The notes: a model not told the origin generated them from the sequence alone. Positions 24,889-36,820 are shown, numbered from the stretch's first letter. The stretch is DNA of 64,000 nucleotides from Pogonophryne albipinna (GCA_028583405.1 CM053246.1:8383867-8447866), one strand, 5' to 3'. Translations and numbers: made by a program.

Positions 24889-26322
24889 TTACTCTATAGT
24901 AACACTCAATAGTGTGAAGGTTGAACTTCACAAATAAGTCACAACCACAGACAATAGTGAATGATGTCCTTACAGTCAGCTGGTGAGGATGCTAGCTCGG
25001 CGTGTTTGTCACCTTTTTCATTCCATACTAGTTATCTGGATTACCATTATTCTCTCTTTTACACACACACCAGCCTGAGTATGGAGAGTAGGAGGTCTAA
25101 CAAAGATGGAGGTACAGAGCTAGCAGGAGAAACATTGGGAGGGAGACCGATGAGTGAGGAAACACAGAGACATCTCCCTCATACTTTATATGCTAATTGA
25201 GGTGATCAGGACCCGCTGTACGCAGCAGTCAGACAGTGACCTGAAGGTGATGTGGGGGGGGAACACTCTGCCATCTCATCCTGTGCTCTGTGTGCCCTAC
25301 AGGATGGACTTCAGCTGTCTTTGTCTATTTATTTGTTTGTCTTCTTTAGTTTGAACTCAAATCACATTTTCACCGATTGACCCACGCCAGCTGGATCAAA
25401 AGTAAAAAGTGTAATAAGCACTAATTGTTTTATAGATGTAACTGCTTAAGATTCATATCCAGCCATCTTCACCATATAAATTAATCTCCAGCAGCATTAA
25501 TGTATGCGTTATTGGATTTTCCACAGTTGTACGTTTCTTCATAACACTGCTTTACATCAGAATCACTTTATTCAGAGTGACAATCAGCCAATAGGGGGAA
25601 CCAAACACACAACAAGAAAAGACTAATGCAGTTTGAATAGTTTTAAAGATAGTGGGAAATGAAAGACAGAGATGTCTTGTCATTAACTCACACTTATTGA
25701 ATACCACACGTCGTCAGTAAGATTCCTCACATCAAACGTACATGAAATATTAATATATAGATCTATTAAATAATGCAAGAGTGTACAATCCTTCTGAGGA
25801 ATGATACACAGATAAACCTCAGCAGCTCTGGCAGTAAAAGAAACAAATACGCCTTTAAAAACATACTTCATTCAATTCATCTTTTACAATTGATGTTTCT
25901 TGAGGGTATTAAATTGAAACAAAAAAAAGAAAGGGGAAAAGAGCTGACAGATTGCTTTAATCCATATCTGAAGAATCTGTTCAGTGTTTTGTTTAACAAA
26001 GCTGCTTCTCAGATGAAGTCTGGAGCAAAGGAGTGTGAAGAATAATCGTATGTATGAAACACAGGCAGTTTGACTCTATACGACAGAACGCTTGTGCAGT
26101 AAAGCCATGCTCGTTTATCTGTATTCCTTTATCTAATATTAGCACACAACTAATACATTGCCATGGATCAGAGGCATCCTGAACTTGATCAAATGCTACT
26201 AATTTTCCCATTAGGGTTTTTAAAATCCCAACTTTAGCAAGTATACGTGATACAAGCAGTTGACATGTGTTATATCAATACTAATAGGTTGTGATTATCA
26301 TACAGTAAAACATCTTAATCAT
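24889..26322. other. Non-coding stretch with one retroposon-like tail
   Basis: AGAATCACTTTATTCAGAGT at about 25558 resembles a retroposon 3' tail (ACTTTATT type) on the minus strand, but too little remains for a firm call. The rest shows no exon or transposon end. Confidence 0.4.
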
Positions 26323-26326
26323 TTAA

Positions 26327-26698
26327 AGGTGGGGTAGGTTATTTTGGAGAAACCAGCTCGAGTGCGCCAGAATTTGAAAATACACAGCCGGAACAAATCT
26401 GCCACTTCCTTACAGAGCCCCTCCTCCAACACACACATGACCAATGAGGGCACGAGATAAGTTTGTGCACAGATGGAAGGCTGACAGGCAGGTAGGCCAT
26501 CCAGTTAGTTTAGCAGGGCCGGCTCACATGATTGGTCGTGCTTTTTACAGTACCACGGCTTCCACTGATGACATTTTTTAATGGATTTTTTGTCAAAGCA
26601 CTTCAGATATTCATTGCTATCGGGATGTTAAGAGCATTCCATGGAATATAACAAAAAGTGTATCTCGAGCCGGTTTCTCAAACGTACCTACCCCACCT
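26327..26698. mobile_element. TTAA MITE (AGGTGGGGTAGG family), copy 2
   Basis: TTAA at 26323-26326 and 26699-26702 flanks 372 bp whose ends are AGGTGGGGTAGGTTATTTTG and ACGTACCTACCCCACCT. The inverted repeats extend inwards through GAGAAACCAGCTCGAG / CTCGAGCCGGTTTCTC. The body is nearly the same as the copy nested at 16784-17122 but longer by about 30 bp near the left end. No coding capacity. Confidence 0.88.
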
Positions 26699-26702
26699 TT
26701 AA

Positions 26703-28020
26703 GTATCTTCACAGTTGACATCATTTCAATATTGTCTTTTACTGTCTTACATTTTCTTTGTCTTTAACTATGTGCTTGCTTTACTACATCACTGCATTAT
26801 TATTATTTATTATTTGTATGCATTATTATTACTGTGTTATTATGATCATTTTATTGTATTATTAATTTCTTGTTTTCTTCCAATCCAATCCAACTTTATT
26901 TATATAGCCCTTTAAAAACACTTTTCTTGTTGTTTTCTGTCTTCTCAGTATGACAAATATAACCATTACTTTTAAATGCAGCCTTTCTTTGTACACAATA
27001 ACAATAATATGATTTGACCATTGTAAGACATACTTTGTTCCTTGTCCCTTTATATAGTATTCAAACAATATATGACCACCATACTGCTTTGACATTTTTG
27101 TATTATTCATTTCTTAATATATACATTTGTTTTTATTTGTTGATGTGCAGCAGCCATTTGAGTTTACTGCTGTTTAATCATCTCTTTCCTCTTTCCGGGC
27201 ATATGGTCCACCCTCAGTATCATCTAACCCAGCATGTGAAGCAGGATTTTACCCAATTAACATACACTACTTTAAAAAGCGAGGGTCATGGCATTGATTT
27301 GTGCGATGGAATCAGCAGTAGTGCAGCGCCCCGACCGCCACTATCCCCTTAATTGCACTTTTGGTTAAATAATACCGGGAAAGCCTTGTGGACACAAACG
27401 CTTTAATTAAATTAGCTGGAGGGTTTACAAGTTTGGGAAGCTGCTCCTGTTGATGCCTCTCCAAAACTCTGCTTTTGGAAAGAAAACTGGAGGATTCTGG
27501 CCAAAAAGCACTGCAATGACCCATATGTCATATACTACGTTTTGAATGATCTCCATCCATATGAAACAGTTGTTAACTGCCATGGAGTACAATTTGTTTA
27601 CTTTACTTCCTCTCCGTGCCAGTTTTATTTCCTGTGTAAACAATCACAAGAACGGCGAAAGGGACAAAATGGAGATGGAGAGGCAGAAAATAAAGTGTGA
27701 GTCAGCCAGGACGGTGTGTGAGTGGAATCCTTAGCGCCAACGGGCTAATTTATCATCACCCCCGTTGCTATGGGAACCAGAATTCTGGGCAAATTATTGG
27801 TTGCCGGAGTGGTGTTTTTCCTCTTCGTTTTCTCCTTCAGTCTGCGTGAGAGAGGGGAAGAGAAGGAGAAGAGGTTCTATCTCACACAGGCTCCACCCTC
27901 TACTGGACTCTATGGGTACTTGTTGGAGCTATATATATATATATATATCTCTTTATATTATATATTATTATACTCTCATCAATGATACGCGATTGTTCAC
28001 ACACTGAAGTTGTACAAACG
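26703..28020. other. Non-coding stretch with retroposon-like tail and (TA)n
   Basis: CCAATCCAATCCAACTTTAT followed by TTATATAGCCC at 26880-26913 looks like a retroposon 3' end on the minus strand (short CCAAT repeats plus ACTTTATTTATATAGC). A (TA)n run lies at 27931-27949. No exon was recognised. Confidence 0.4.
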
Positions 28021-28027
28021 TAGCCGG

Positions 28028-28080
28028 CCAATCAGAGCAAGCCTACCTGAATGCGCGCGCAGGCCCACAGTATATAAGGC
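28028..28080 (+). promoter_or_regulatory. TATA/CCAAT promoter-like module of the DIRS-like element
   Basis: CCAAT at 28028-28032 and TATATAAGGC at 28071-28080 are spaced as in a classic RNA polymerase II promoter, with a GC-rich run (GCGCGCGC) between them. A pyrimidine-rich start-like region (CTGTCATCC) lies about 30 bp downstream of the TATA box and the gag-like ATG at 28180. Because the whole module precedes a retroelement reading frame, it is most likely the element's own promoter. Confidence 0.55.
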
Positions 28081-28179
28081 GGCTACGCCTCCTGACTGTC
28101 ATCCTTTTCTTTTCAGCGAGCAGGACAACACCTGACAGAGAGAAGTAAACCTGAAAGAAGAAGAAAGTATCGTATCGTC

Positions 28180-29610
28180 ATGGATTCGCCACTTCTAGAG
28201 ACCCGGGCCTGTCCTTCGTGCCCTAGCTTAATAGCGGGCGCCGATCCCCACCACCTCTGCTTCGAATGTTTTGGGCCTGACCACGCCATGGACGGCTTGA
28301 AGCCTTCTCCGTCCTGCACTGCCTGCCGGGTGCTCTCACGGCTCAGACGCCAGCACCAATGGGAGCATTTCCAGGCACACTACGTCTCACCGCGGGGTGA
28401 TGAGACGGATGACCAGGCTGAGCTTGATGTGGTGGAGATGGGGGACCAGGATGTGGCCGGGGAGGTGCCATTCACGTTCGCCATTCCAGCGTGGATGGCT
28501 CCGTTTGTCGAGGAGGAGGATGACGAGGACTTCTCGTTATCGGGCACTTCCGGGTCCGGCGTCCATGGAAATCCACCGCCCAGGTCTGTCCGCCAGGACT
28601 TCTCCCTGGTGATGACCATGGCGGCGGAGCGTGTAGGGCTACCGCTCCCCCCACCACTGCCGCCGAAACCAGTGAGCCGCCTCCGTCAGGGGTTCTACGG
28701 CCCGGTCCGCTCGGCCAGCCTTCGTTTCGCCCCCGTTGCCAGATATCTGGCAGTGTGTGGAGGCGTCGTGGCGACAGCCGCTGAAGACGAAGGCTCCAGT
28801 GGCTGGTATGGTGGGAAGCCTCAGGGTGCAGGGCCGCACAGACACAGCGTGTCCCGGCGTGCCCCCCCTTGATGAGAGCCTGGCAGCCCATCTGCTCCCA
28901 CAGGCAGCAGGATAGGCGGAGGGTAAAAAGCCTCTGCCCCCGCTGCCTCTGCCCCCGCTGCCTCGTGACCGAGAAACGGTGGAGTATTTTGCTAAAAAAA
29001 TTCCGGCTCGGAGCACAGATGGCGGCAGCGGCAAATAATCTGGGTGTGTTGGGCGTGTCGCTGATTACTCCTCAGCAGGACGCCCCCGCCTCTCCGTCTC
29101 AGGATCGAAATGATTATTTGACCACAGCATTGGGCAGATGAATAATCTGATCCATGGTGTGGCCGTGTGATGTCCCTGGTCACGGTGGGATCACGCCACA
29201 TCTGCCTGGGACTCACGGCTCTCTCCAGGAAGGATCGTGTTGATCTCCTTGGGGCCCCCGTATCCGCGGAAGGGCTCTTTGGATCGATCACATCGGTCAC
29301 ACAGCGCTTCAGACACTTGGAGGAAGAAAGGTTGCAGCTCAGCCGCATGCTGCCTCTGGCTCTTCCTCAACGAGGAGAGTGCGGCACCATGGTGAGAAGG
29401 AGAGAGAGGCGCCGGTCCAGAGCACCCATGGCTCCCGCTGCTCCCTCTACCTCCTCGGCTGGTCCCGCGGAGCCGGCTCAATACCAGCACCCGCAGGGAC
29501 AGGCTTCGCGATCCCGACAGGCCTCTGCTCTGGCTCCACGCCGACAGAGAGCTTCAGGGTGGGAGGAGATGACGGGCTGTGGGAGGAAGCGTCCCGGCGG
29601 CGGGAGATGA
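28180..29610 (+). pseudogene. DIRS-type retrotransposon gag-like protein, broken
   Basis: The N-terminus starts MDSPLLETRACPSCPSL and contains a Cys/His cluster (CPSC, then DPHHLCFECFGPDHA, then CTACRVL) typical of the gag-like protein of fish DIRS elements. An acidic segment (EEEDDEDF) and the LRQGFYGPVRSA motif follow. Around 28740 the homology changes frame (to PDIWQCVEASW), meets an in-frame TAG at 28913, then passes through a short CTGCCCCCGCTGCCT duplication and further frame changes. The C-terminal part contains LLGAPVSAEGLFG (from 29167 onward), a hallmark of the same family. At least two frameshifts and two stops show it is dead. Reverse transcriptase, RNase H and tyrosine recombinase are not seen up to the next element at 30041. 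Confidence 0.72.
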
Positions 29611-29698
29611 GTGTCTCACCATCCAAGACGCGAGGGCGAATCCTTCCACCTCCTCCCACTGTAAAGTCAAAAGTGATGTGTGTGTGAAAAATGCAGTG

Positions 29699-29704
29699 AA
29701 TAAA
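29699..29704 (+). terminator. AATAAA polyadenylation signal after the gag-like relic
   Basis: A canonical AATAAA follows the relic by about 90 bp. It may be the poly(A) signal of a gag-only derivative, but a hexamer occurs by chance often in this AT-rich window. Confidence 0.25.
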
Positions 29705-30036
29705 AACAGTTGCAGTTTATCCCAGAGTAAGAGTCATCTCTCTCCACAATTCCACATTTCCCCATAATTTCTCGTTGAAATCGGCAAGATCCATTTCATA
29801 CGATGTTAACTGGGCACCCATTATGAGACACGATTCCCCACTCGCCGCCCCAGTTGTAACTCCAGATTGAAGTGTTTTAGGGTGTTTTAGTGCATTTGCA
29901 CCTGTCGGCCACCGTAGATATTGCACTATTGCTGAGAGATATAGCAGCAGAATAACTCAAGTAGAACAGTTTATATTGCACGTAGCAAGGTTATTGCACA
30001 AGATTGTAATAGTCTGTATTGTGTGGTGGAAGGACA
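29705..30036. other. Non-coding stretch between two elements
   Basis: No coding or repeat structure was recognised; the right end of the DIRS-like element may lie here but no inverted terminal repeat could be matched. Confidence 0.35.
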
Positions 30037-30040
30037 TTAA

Positions 30041-30423
30041 AATAGGCCTTATTTTGCAGTTTCCCTGTAGTGTGTTATATTATAGGCTTTTGTGCATGTA
30101 AATGGTCTCCAAAGGCTAACATCCCCGTGTTCCCTCCAATGGACTCCTTTGTTTACTTCTTTGACATCACTTTGTAACACTTGCGTTTCTATTGGCTCGC
30201 GCTCCAACAAATTGTACGTGATAGGATAAAAGGTGGGACATCTCCGACATTTCTCTAAGCTGTTGTCCATTCACAACAGAGATGGGCAGATAACCAATCG
30301 GAGCAGACTTGGCTTTAAAGATAAATAAAGAGCTGTTTGAACATGAGAGCATAGAAACATGTCACAGTAGAGACACTGCATACTGATATGAACCTGAACA
30401 TCAGCATATACTGAATGTCTTCT
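30041..30423 (-). mobile_element. TTAA element (AGGGGCC family), complete copy
   Basis: TTAA at 30037-30040 and 30424-30427 flanks 383 bp. Read on the minus strand it begins AGAAGACATTCAGTATATGC, continues TGATGTTCAGGTTCATATCA and ends in GCAAAATAAGGCCTATT. It shares the body motifs 'CATCTCCGACATTTCTC' and 'ATTGGTTATC' region with the 19178 copy. Non-coding. Confidence 0.8.
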
Positions 30424-30427
30424 TTAA

Positions 30428-30937
30428 ACATCTTTGATTTTTTTCCCTTTGGAATCCTCTAAAGTCAGGGAGATGTCTGTGCGCCTCACCTCTTCTTTGC
30501 ATGAGGGTGTTTGCTTATTTTGATTTTCAATGAGAAGGATTATGGAAAAGCATCAAGCTGCGTTCCCCTCTTTCCACCCTCCTCCCCTCAAATTATGGTC
30601 GGGAGGAGAAAAACATGTTTACTATGCTTTCTCATTTTCTCTCCAGCCGCAAGTTGACAGTGCATCATAAATCCATCTCAGCCCGGAGGAAGAGCAGCTC
30701 ATGGCTGCCGCTTCTCCTACCAACATTTTCTTATTCCTTTAAGAAAAAAAGAAAATGAACGACAACCTCAAGAGCTTCTGTAGGGAGGGAGGAAGAGAGG
30801 GAAAGGGAGGGAGGGAGCAGCAGGGAGGGGAGGGGGCTCAAAGAGAATTATTCATCGCCTGTTTGGAAAGCTAGCTTGTCTAAATGAGGCTTGGCGAACT
30901 GCTATAGCAACATGCATATACTTCATTTGCCTTAAGG

Positions 30938-30982
<45 letters not shown>

Positions 30983-31940
30983 TGCTCTATACACACTCCT
31001 CCCCTCACATGACATAACCTTTTTTGACTTATTTCTCGGCCGTAGGCAGGGTATGACAGTGGGAGTGAGGCTTCCAATTACAGTAGATGAATATATATGT
31101 ATTTCCATGTGTTTGCGTGTGCGTGGTACGTTTTAATATGCGGCTGATTGTATTTGTCCGGTCGTGGTGTGCCGAAACAATGTTTCACTTGCCTTTCGTC
31201 GTGCTCATTTCATCTCTAAATTGGCTGATTACCAGGGCCAGGACGTGTTGATGCATTCTAATGACTGTGTACAGAAGTCAGAGGGATGGGCAGTGAGTGT
31301 GCCTGGCCCAAGGGCACAGTGATATTGCCACTGGCTAAACTTTTAAAGAGAGCTCCTTACCTCCTGTTTGGTCACACATGATTTCCCGGATGAATTAAGG
31401 ACTTCATCTGTTATTTTATCCTGCACAGCGTCTGAGATTTAGATATAACTTGATGAAATATTGTTAATAACATCTTTAATCATGTTTTTCTCATATCTAC
31501 ATTCAGAAAGTACATGATAATAACACGTATTGCTAGTTTTCCTCTCAAGGGAAGGCACTTTACTTTTAGGCAGTAGATAATATATTTTTTTTTTACTAAT
31601 TCTTCTTCAAACAGTCAAACAAAAAAAGTACCCTACTATTTTAAGCCATGATGTTGAATGGTTAAATGATGGTGTGTAAAGCACCTATACATCTTTTTAA
31701 GAAAGATATTCATGGTGTATTTCATATTTTTTAAATAGTTTCCAAAATCTTTACAGATTATTTGGTGATGAACAAACATAAATACAAATTAAAAAAAAGT
31801 TTCAAACAATAAGCTGTAATTAAAAAACGATTACTAATGTTATAAAAAAAAAATTATATCGTCTCTCGTCAAAAATATACAACAAATTAATTACTTATAT
31901 TTAGCATGTATTAATTAAAGAAGGGAGAATGGACGTTATT
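30428..31940. other. Non-coding stretch with polypurine tract and CA repeat
   Basis: A polypurine tract (GGGAGGGAGGAAGAGAGGGA and continuation) covers about 30783-30837, and a (CA)n tract covers 30941-30977. The right part is strongly AT-rich. No exon was recognised. Confidence 0.5.
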
Positions 31941-31948
31941 GTCAAAAA

Positions 31949-32707
31949 CAGTGGCGAGCCATTACTTTTATACCTAGGCCCTCTGACCCCCACCCCTTCC
32001 CTCGAAAAAATAAATAAAAAATACGTCACAGCGTATACTTCAGCGGAATATCAAAACAACGGCCCGGGGTGCAAAACGCCTCAATGGAAGCGACCCTCTA
32101 CCACACAAAACAACACCTGTAAATAACCCAATTTGTGTTCTTTGAAATTGAAAAGGATATTGCATTGTGTTTGTTACTTTCGTTGCAGTTGTATGTCTTA
32201 AGTGTAATTTGGCATGCTTTTATTTTGAAGGCGAGTTTACGCTGTTGACAGGAAGTTCTTGTTGCTATGGAAACAAGAAATGCTTCACAGCGGGCGGAAC
32301 TTGTCATAAAGTCCGCGATAATAAAACCCACCCATTTAGAGGGAAGATATGATTGGTCAATTGTACTGTCATTTGACATTACTCTCTCGTTTTAGTTACT
32401 ATAGCGGGCCCTCTGTGAATCTACAGCAGGACCACCAATCAGATCCTGTCTTCACAGTAACTCGCAGAGACGGCTCAAGGAGCTTCTTTCATTTAACCCT
32501 TCACATTCAAATAGAAACTGAATAGGCAGATTCGAAGGATTTATTTCTTTGGAAATTTTAAACACAATTAAATGAAGTTATTTTGGTAAAACTAATGAAA
32601 AACATAACAAATATAACAACAAATGTTTTTAATGTTTTTAAATATTATTTTGTAGAATATCTTAGGCCCTCAGAGAGGGCCTCGAGGGCCCTGGCGGCTC
32701 GCCACTG
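31949..32707. mobile_element. hAT-type non-autonomous transposon with perfect 8-bp TSD
   Basis: GTCAAAAA is present at 31941-31948 and 32708-32715. The left terminus reads CAGTGGCGAGCCATTAC and the right on the minus strand CAGTGGCGAGCCGCCAGG, giving a 12-bp perfect terminal inverted repeat. The subterminal regions (CCTAGGCCCTCTGAC / GGCCCTCTCTGAGGGCC) are also related. The 759-bp interior has no reading frame with transposase similarity. Superfamily is secure from tip and TSD; an autonomous partner is not in this window. Confidence 0.92.
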
Positions 32708-32715
32708 GTCAAAAA

Positions 32716-34189
32716 CCAGGAGAATCATCATTACGGTGTAGCAATTCACCATTCATCTCTTCTACCTAGTGTTTTTGATGGATTGAATGGTTCCAAGTTT
32801 GCACAGTAACTCATCTCCTTATCTCCACTTTGTGCAGTCATTGTTACGAGTTAAATGATGCTTGTGGGAGAATGCTTTCCCATTCTACTGACTGTAATGC
32901 AGCAGCTCTTCAGTGGTGATGAGGAGTTGGAGTGTTTTCACTGGAAAGTCTCTGTGGAGGGTTTCTCTGAGTGTTGTGTCTCGTTTCAATTGGTGGGCGC
33001 TTCTCTCTCAAGTGGAAGCTGTGGATGCTTTGTTACGCAGCTCTCACATTTAGCAACACTGGAATTCAGAAGTGTGGGTTTAAGGCCAATAAGACAAGTT
33101 ACTTAAATGTTAACAAACTTAAAGTAATAATATGTAGCTATTGATGCCATCAACCTGCCAAGGACTGCAGATTAAAGCATATGGCTAATGTTGGCATAAT
33201 ACATGATTGACTTAAGTGCTCCTGTTAATGAATGTGCTTATAAATATGTAAGACATTGTTGTCATGTTTTAGAAAAAATGTACCTCTGGAACCAGCCCAA
33301 GTACACTTTACATCCTTCGTGACTAGTTATATAACCCACAGGACATCCTGATTCCACCTCATAAGTATAAGTATTTGAGCTCTGACACAGTCTTTGACCC
33401 AGTGTTTTCCCTTATAAATCACTGACACGCCTGTCACCCTGCAGCATGGAAAGGACCCCGGCGATGTGTTTTTTTGTATGTCATCAAAAGGTTTGAACCA
33501 AAAGTAGGCCAGCTATTTCGGACTAATTTTCATTACCGCTAAATCTCAGAAACACTGTTGGAAAGTGGAACACCCATGTAGAGAGGAGCCGGAGTTTTGC
33601 AAGTGTGTATGTTTTAGTTTCAGAGCTATGAGGCATCACCGGTTCAATGAAGGGCCAACTTTTTACACGGAGCAGACAGGAGAGACTACAGGCGTGTACG
33701 CTGTCTCCTGTCTGTCTTCCTGAAAGAAAACACACTTTCTGTCCTCCTTCTGATCATTGTGCATCTTTGTCTGAGAGAGGGCGATGTGGAAAAGCAGAGA
33801 GAGGGGGAGGCAGAAACGAGGTGCTAACAGCCGTCTGCTTCAGAGTTGTTAAAGTTGTGGTAAAGTGAGATGCTGTAGGCTGATCTGGAGCACAAACATG
33901 AATTAACTTGTGTTTAGACGCATCAAAATGTCATGGAAGAACATTTGAAATCAATTGGAGTTGTTGTTCTGTCAATTTGATAATTGTGGGTCCAAAATCC
34001 ACTCTCCTTTTAGCTCCATTTTGGTCTCCTCCAACTCCTTGTGATAACTTTCTGGCCATGTCCCCCAGAAAGTGAGTAACACTGTCTTTTGTCCGCTTGG
34101 TGGTCAGCAGGTAGCGTTCTATGCATTTAAAATTAATAAAACAGTAAAGTTATAGGCAACCAAAACAATATAATACAACGTAAACAATT
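32716..34189. other. Non-coding stretch, nothing recognised
   Basis: Scattered short frames on both strands show no recognisable domains, and no transposon end with a TSD was found. Confidence 0.4.
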
Positions 34190-34440
34190 ACTGCATTGTG
34201 GTTCTGTTGCGTCGCTTTGCCTCCGTTGCTCGCGCTGAAAGTTGAGAAAAGTTCAACTGTTCAAGCGTCGGCGGAAGCGCCAGCCAATCAAATCATATTC
34301 CAGTACAAGCGCCAGCCAATCAAACCGTGTGCTTGTGTGTCCGGGGCGGGAGATTCATGTGATTGGTTGTTGGTCGCGCGCCAGACACGCCCACCGGCAA
34401 GCTTCAACGCGATAGAACCGTGTGGACGTACCGTAAGTCA
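34190..34440. promoter_or_regulatory. CpG-rich patch with clustered CCAAT boxes
   Basis: The patch has many CG dinucleotides in an otherwise CpG-poor window and three CCAAT boxes: AGCCAATCAAA near 34284 and again near 34316, plus a reversed one (GATTGGTTG) near 34360. The first two lie in an imperfect tandem duplication of about 30 bp (AGCGCCAGCCAATCAAA). No TATA box or open frame is linked to it. It could be a CpG-island promoter, an enhancer, or the 5' end of an unrecognised transposon; I lean to the last because CCAAT-rich leaders are common in the elements of this window. Confidence 0.35.
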
Positions 34441-35820
34441 TTTTTCCGTGGGTTTGTTGCTACAAGCAACCTCCTCAAAGTCCTTTTATCCATGATCAAT
34501 ACAAATGTTTGTATTGATTAGAGTTGCTTTAAAGTATGTGAACACATTAACAGTATGACTCAATCAAGTCATACTGTTATGAGATTAACACAATCTCATA
34601 ATTAGCACAAACACAAACCAGATGTGGTGTTGAATTCAAACTGAACGAATCTTCACTGAAAAAATGTTTTCAACTGGAAACTCCATGGCCTGAGTTCATT
34701 TTCTGTAAAGAACATGAGGAAGAAAGACCATTTATTTTAGACGCATGCTAAAATGCCCCCACATATTTATCTAGCAGAGAGTATTTGCAAACATTAATTA
34801 TAAATCTTTCCTATATTGTTGGGAATTGATATAAAGCCAGTATAGTTCAGAAATGTACTTTTAATTTCTTAATTGTTTTTTAGACCCCAATAATGCCCAG
34901 GGTCGATTTGACACAGACAGTACCAACGGGTGCAAAATGTGAACATAATACAATGGTTACAAGGCCCGATATACTCAGGCTTTTACAAAATACATGACAC
35001 ATCCACACTGAGGCGCAAAACATAGACAACATGTATGTTAATACAAACATGAAGCCACAATGCACAAACAGGAAGAGGAAAATACAGGATTAACAATTAA
35101 TTTAGTTCCTATTTACTGTGTGGCTCATATCAAAGAGACAACTGGTGCTGTCTCCGTGGAGCTGTTGGAAGCCGCTGTGATTGGTCTAAATTGGCTCTGT
35201 GACAACTGTCTTTGTGTGTATGTGTGTGTGTGTGTATGTGTGTGTGTCTGTGTGTTGAGGGCTTTATCAGTCTGTGGCAATGGAATGTGTGATGTGATGA
35301 GGCCGGGGTCACAGTGGAAGGACTCTCTTGGTTATCAGCATTCAGACTGCAGAAGCAGACAAGCCGTACACAATGTGAGATGAAGAGTGGGATAGACTCA
35401 GAGTGGGCGGGGGGGGGGGGGGGCTGGAAGAGAGAGAAGGGACAAAGCTAGCACATATTTGAATAACATAATTGCTACACCTAAGCAAATAAAGGACTAG
35501 ACATCAGCGGCAACATTGTGCTCGATTCGGTGTTGTGTGAGCGCTTCTCAAAAGGGAAGACTATCAAAACTCATTACTTCCTTTTCCACTCTTTCTGGTG
35601 TCCTTGGGTACAGTTGAATGCATTTTCCCTTTGGTGGAAAAACGTACAAAGTAAAAGCATGACAGTGATATTTGAGGTATGCAAACCAGCATGCTTTTCT
35701 GACTTCTCAGATGGTGTACTTATATACACTTTGAAATACCAGAGTGTAGGAATACTCTGTTACAAGTAAATATCCTGCATGCAAAATGTCACTTGAATAA
35801 TCATTGGCATCAAAATAGAC
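34441..35820. other. Non-coding stretch with GT and G runs
   Basis: Contains an interrupted GT tract at 35214-35256 and a 15-base G run at 35409-35423. No gene or transposon end was identified. Confidence 0.45.
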
Positions 35821-35824
35821 TTAA

Positions 35825-36116
35825 AGGGGCCCTATAATGCTAATTTTCAGGTTCCGATTGTAAAGTTTATCTACTGTGACATGTTTCCTTGCTTTAATGT
35901 TCAAAAAGCTCTTTATTTTTCTCATACAGCCCAGTCTATTGTGATTGGTTAGATGGCCGGCTATGTTGTGAATGGACAACCGCTTAGAGATGTCCCGCCC
36001 CTAACCTTTCATGTACAATGTGTTGGAGCGTTAGTACTACAAGTGCGAGTGTTACATAGTGATGTCATTTTGTTGCAAAAGTAAACAAAGGGTCCAATGG
36101 AGGCGTTTCAGGCAGT
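35825..36116 (+). mobile_element. TTAA element (AGGGGCC family), right end lost
   Basis: TTAA (35821-35824) is followed by AGGGGCCCTATAATGCTAAT TTTCAGG, the cleanest left terminus of the family in the window, and then by the shared body (CATGCTTT-like, AAAGCTCTTTATTTTTCTCA, GATTGGTTAG, CCCGCCCC, TGATGTCAT). The copy stops at about 36116 where a retroposon tail (TCAA repeats) begins, so the right terminus and second TTAA are absent. Confidence 0.75.
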
Positions 36117-36460
36117 ATCAATCAATCAATCAATCAATCAATGTTTATTTATATAGCCCAATATCACAAATGTTACATTTGTCTCAGTGGACTTCACAGT
36201 TTGCACAGAATATCAGTATGACAATACGACACCCTCTGTCCTTAGACCCTCACATCGTACAAGGAAAAACTTCCGAAGAAAACCCACAGTTTAAAGGGAA
36301 ACATGGGAGAAACCTCAGGGAGAGCAACAGAGGAGGGATCCCTCTCCCAGGACGGACAGACGTGCAATAGATGCCGTGTGTAAATCGAAGAGATAATACA
36401 TTTTACAGCATATAGACCGAATGTTAGGAAATGCATGTGTCCGTAATAAGAAGATGAATC
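36117..36460 (-). mobile_element. Non-LTR retrotransposon 3' end, 5'-truncated
   Basis: Starts with six TCAA repeats (36117-36141), then TGTTTATTTATATAGCCCAA TATCACAAA, and continues through CCTCTGTCCTTAGACCCTCA, GGAAAAACTTCC and AACAGAGGAGGGATCCCTCT. This is a high-copy teleost sequence I recognise by its wording; the short tandem repeat marks the 3' end, so the element is on the minus strand. No reverse transcriptase reading frame is present. Exact clade is not claimed. Confidence 0.6.
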
Positions 36461-36544
36461 CACGAGGATGTCAGCAATGTTGTGGGAGCCATCAGGGAAG
36501 TAGTATGGTGAGAGTCTGGCAGGACCGCAGAGACAGGTTCAGCC

Positions 36545-36820
36545 ACGACTCGAAGTCCAGGACTCAGATCCAGTGCTCAGGATAGAGGATCCAGGACACA
36601 TGACCACAGCAACATGATTAGCCTCGACTCAGGATCCAGGGCTCAGGATGCAGGATCCAGGGCTCAGGATCCAGGATCCAGGACTCAGGATCCAGGGCTC
36701 AGGATGCAGGATCCAGGACTCAGGATCCAGGACCACAGCAACAGGATCAACCACGACTCAGGATCCAGGACTCAGGATCCAGGACCGCAGCAACAGGATC
36801 AACCACGACTCAGGATCCCG
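36545..36820. repeat. GATCC-rich minisatellite with 14-bp core and 52-bp period
   Basis: The core is GACTCAGGATCCAG and variants (GGCTCAGGATCCAG, GCTCAGGATGCAG). On the right it is organised in a 52-bp period beginning GACCACAGCAACAGGATCAA (36731) and GACCGCAGCAACAGGATCAA (36783). It directly follows the non-LTR 3' end and may be part of that element rather than an independent satellite. Confidence 0.8.

Noticed and set aside
29687..29800. Continuation of the DIRS-like element into reverse transcriptase
   Set aside because: No frame in 29.6-30.04 kb shows reverse transcriptase or recombinase motifs.
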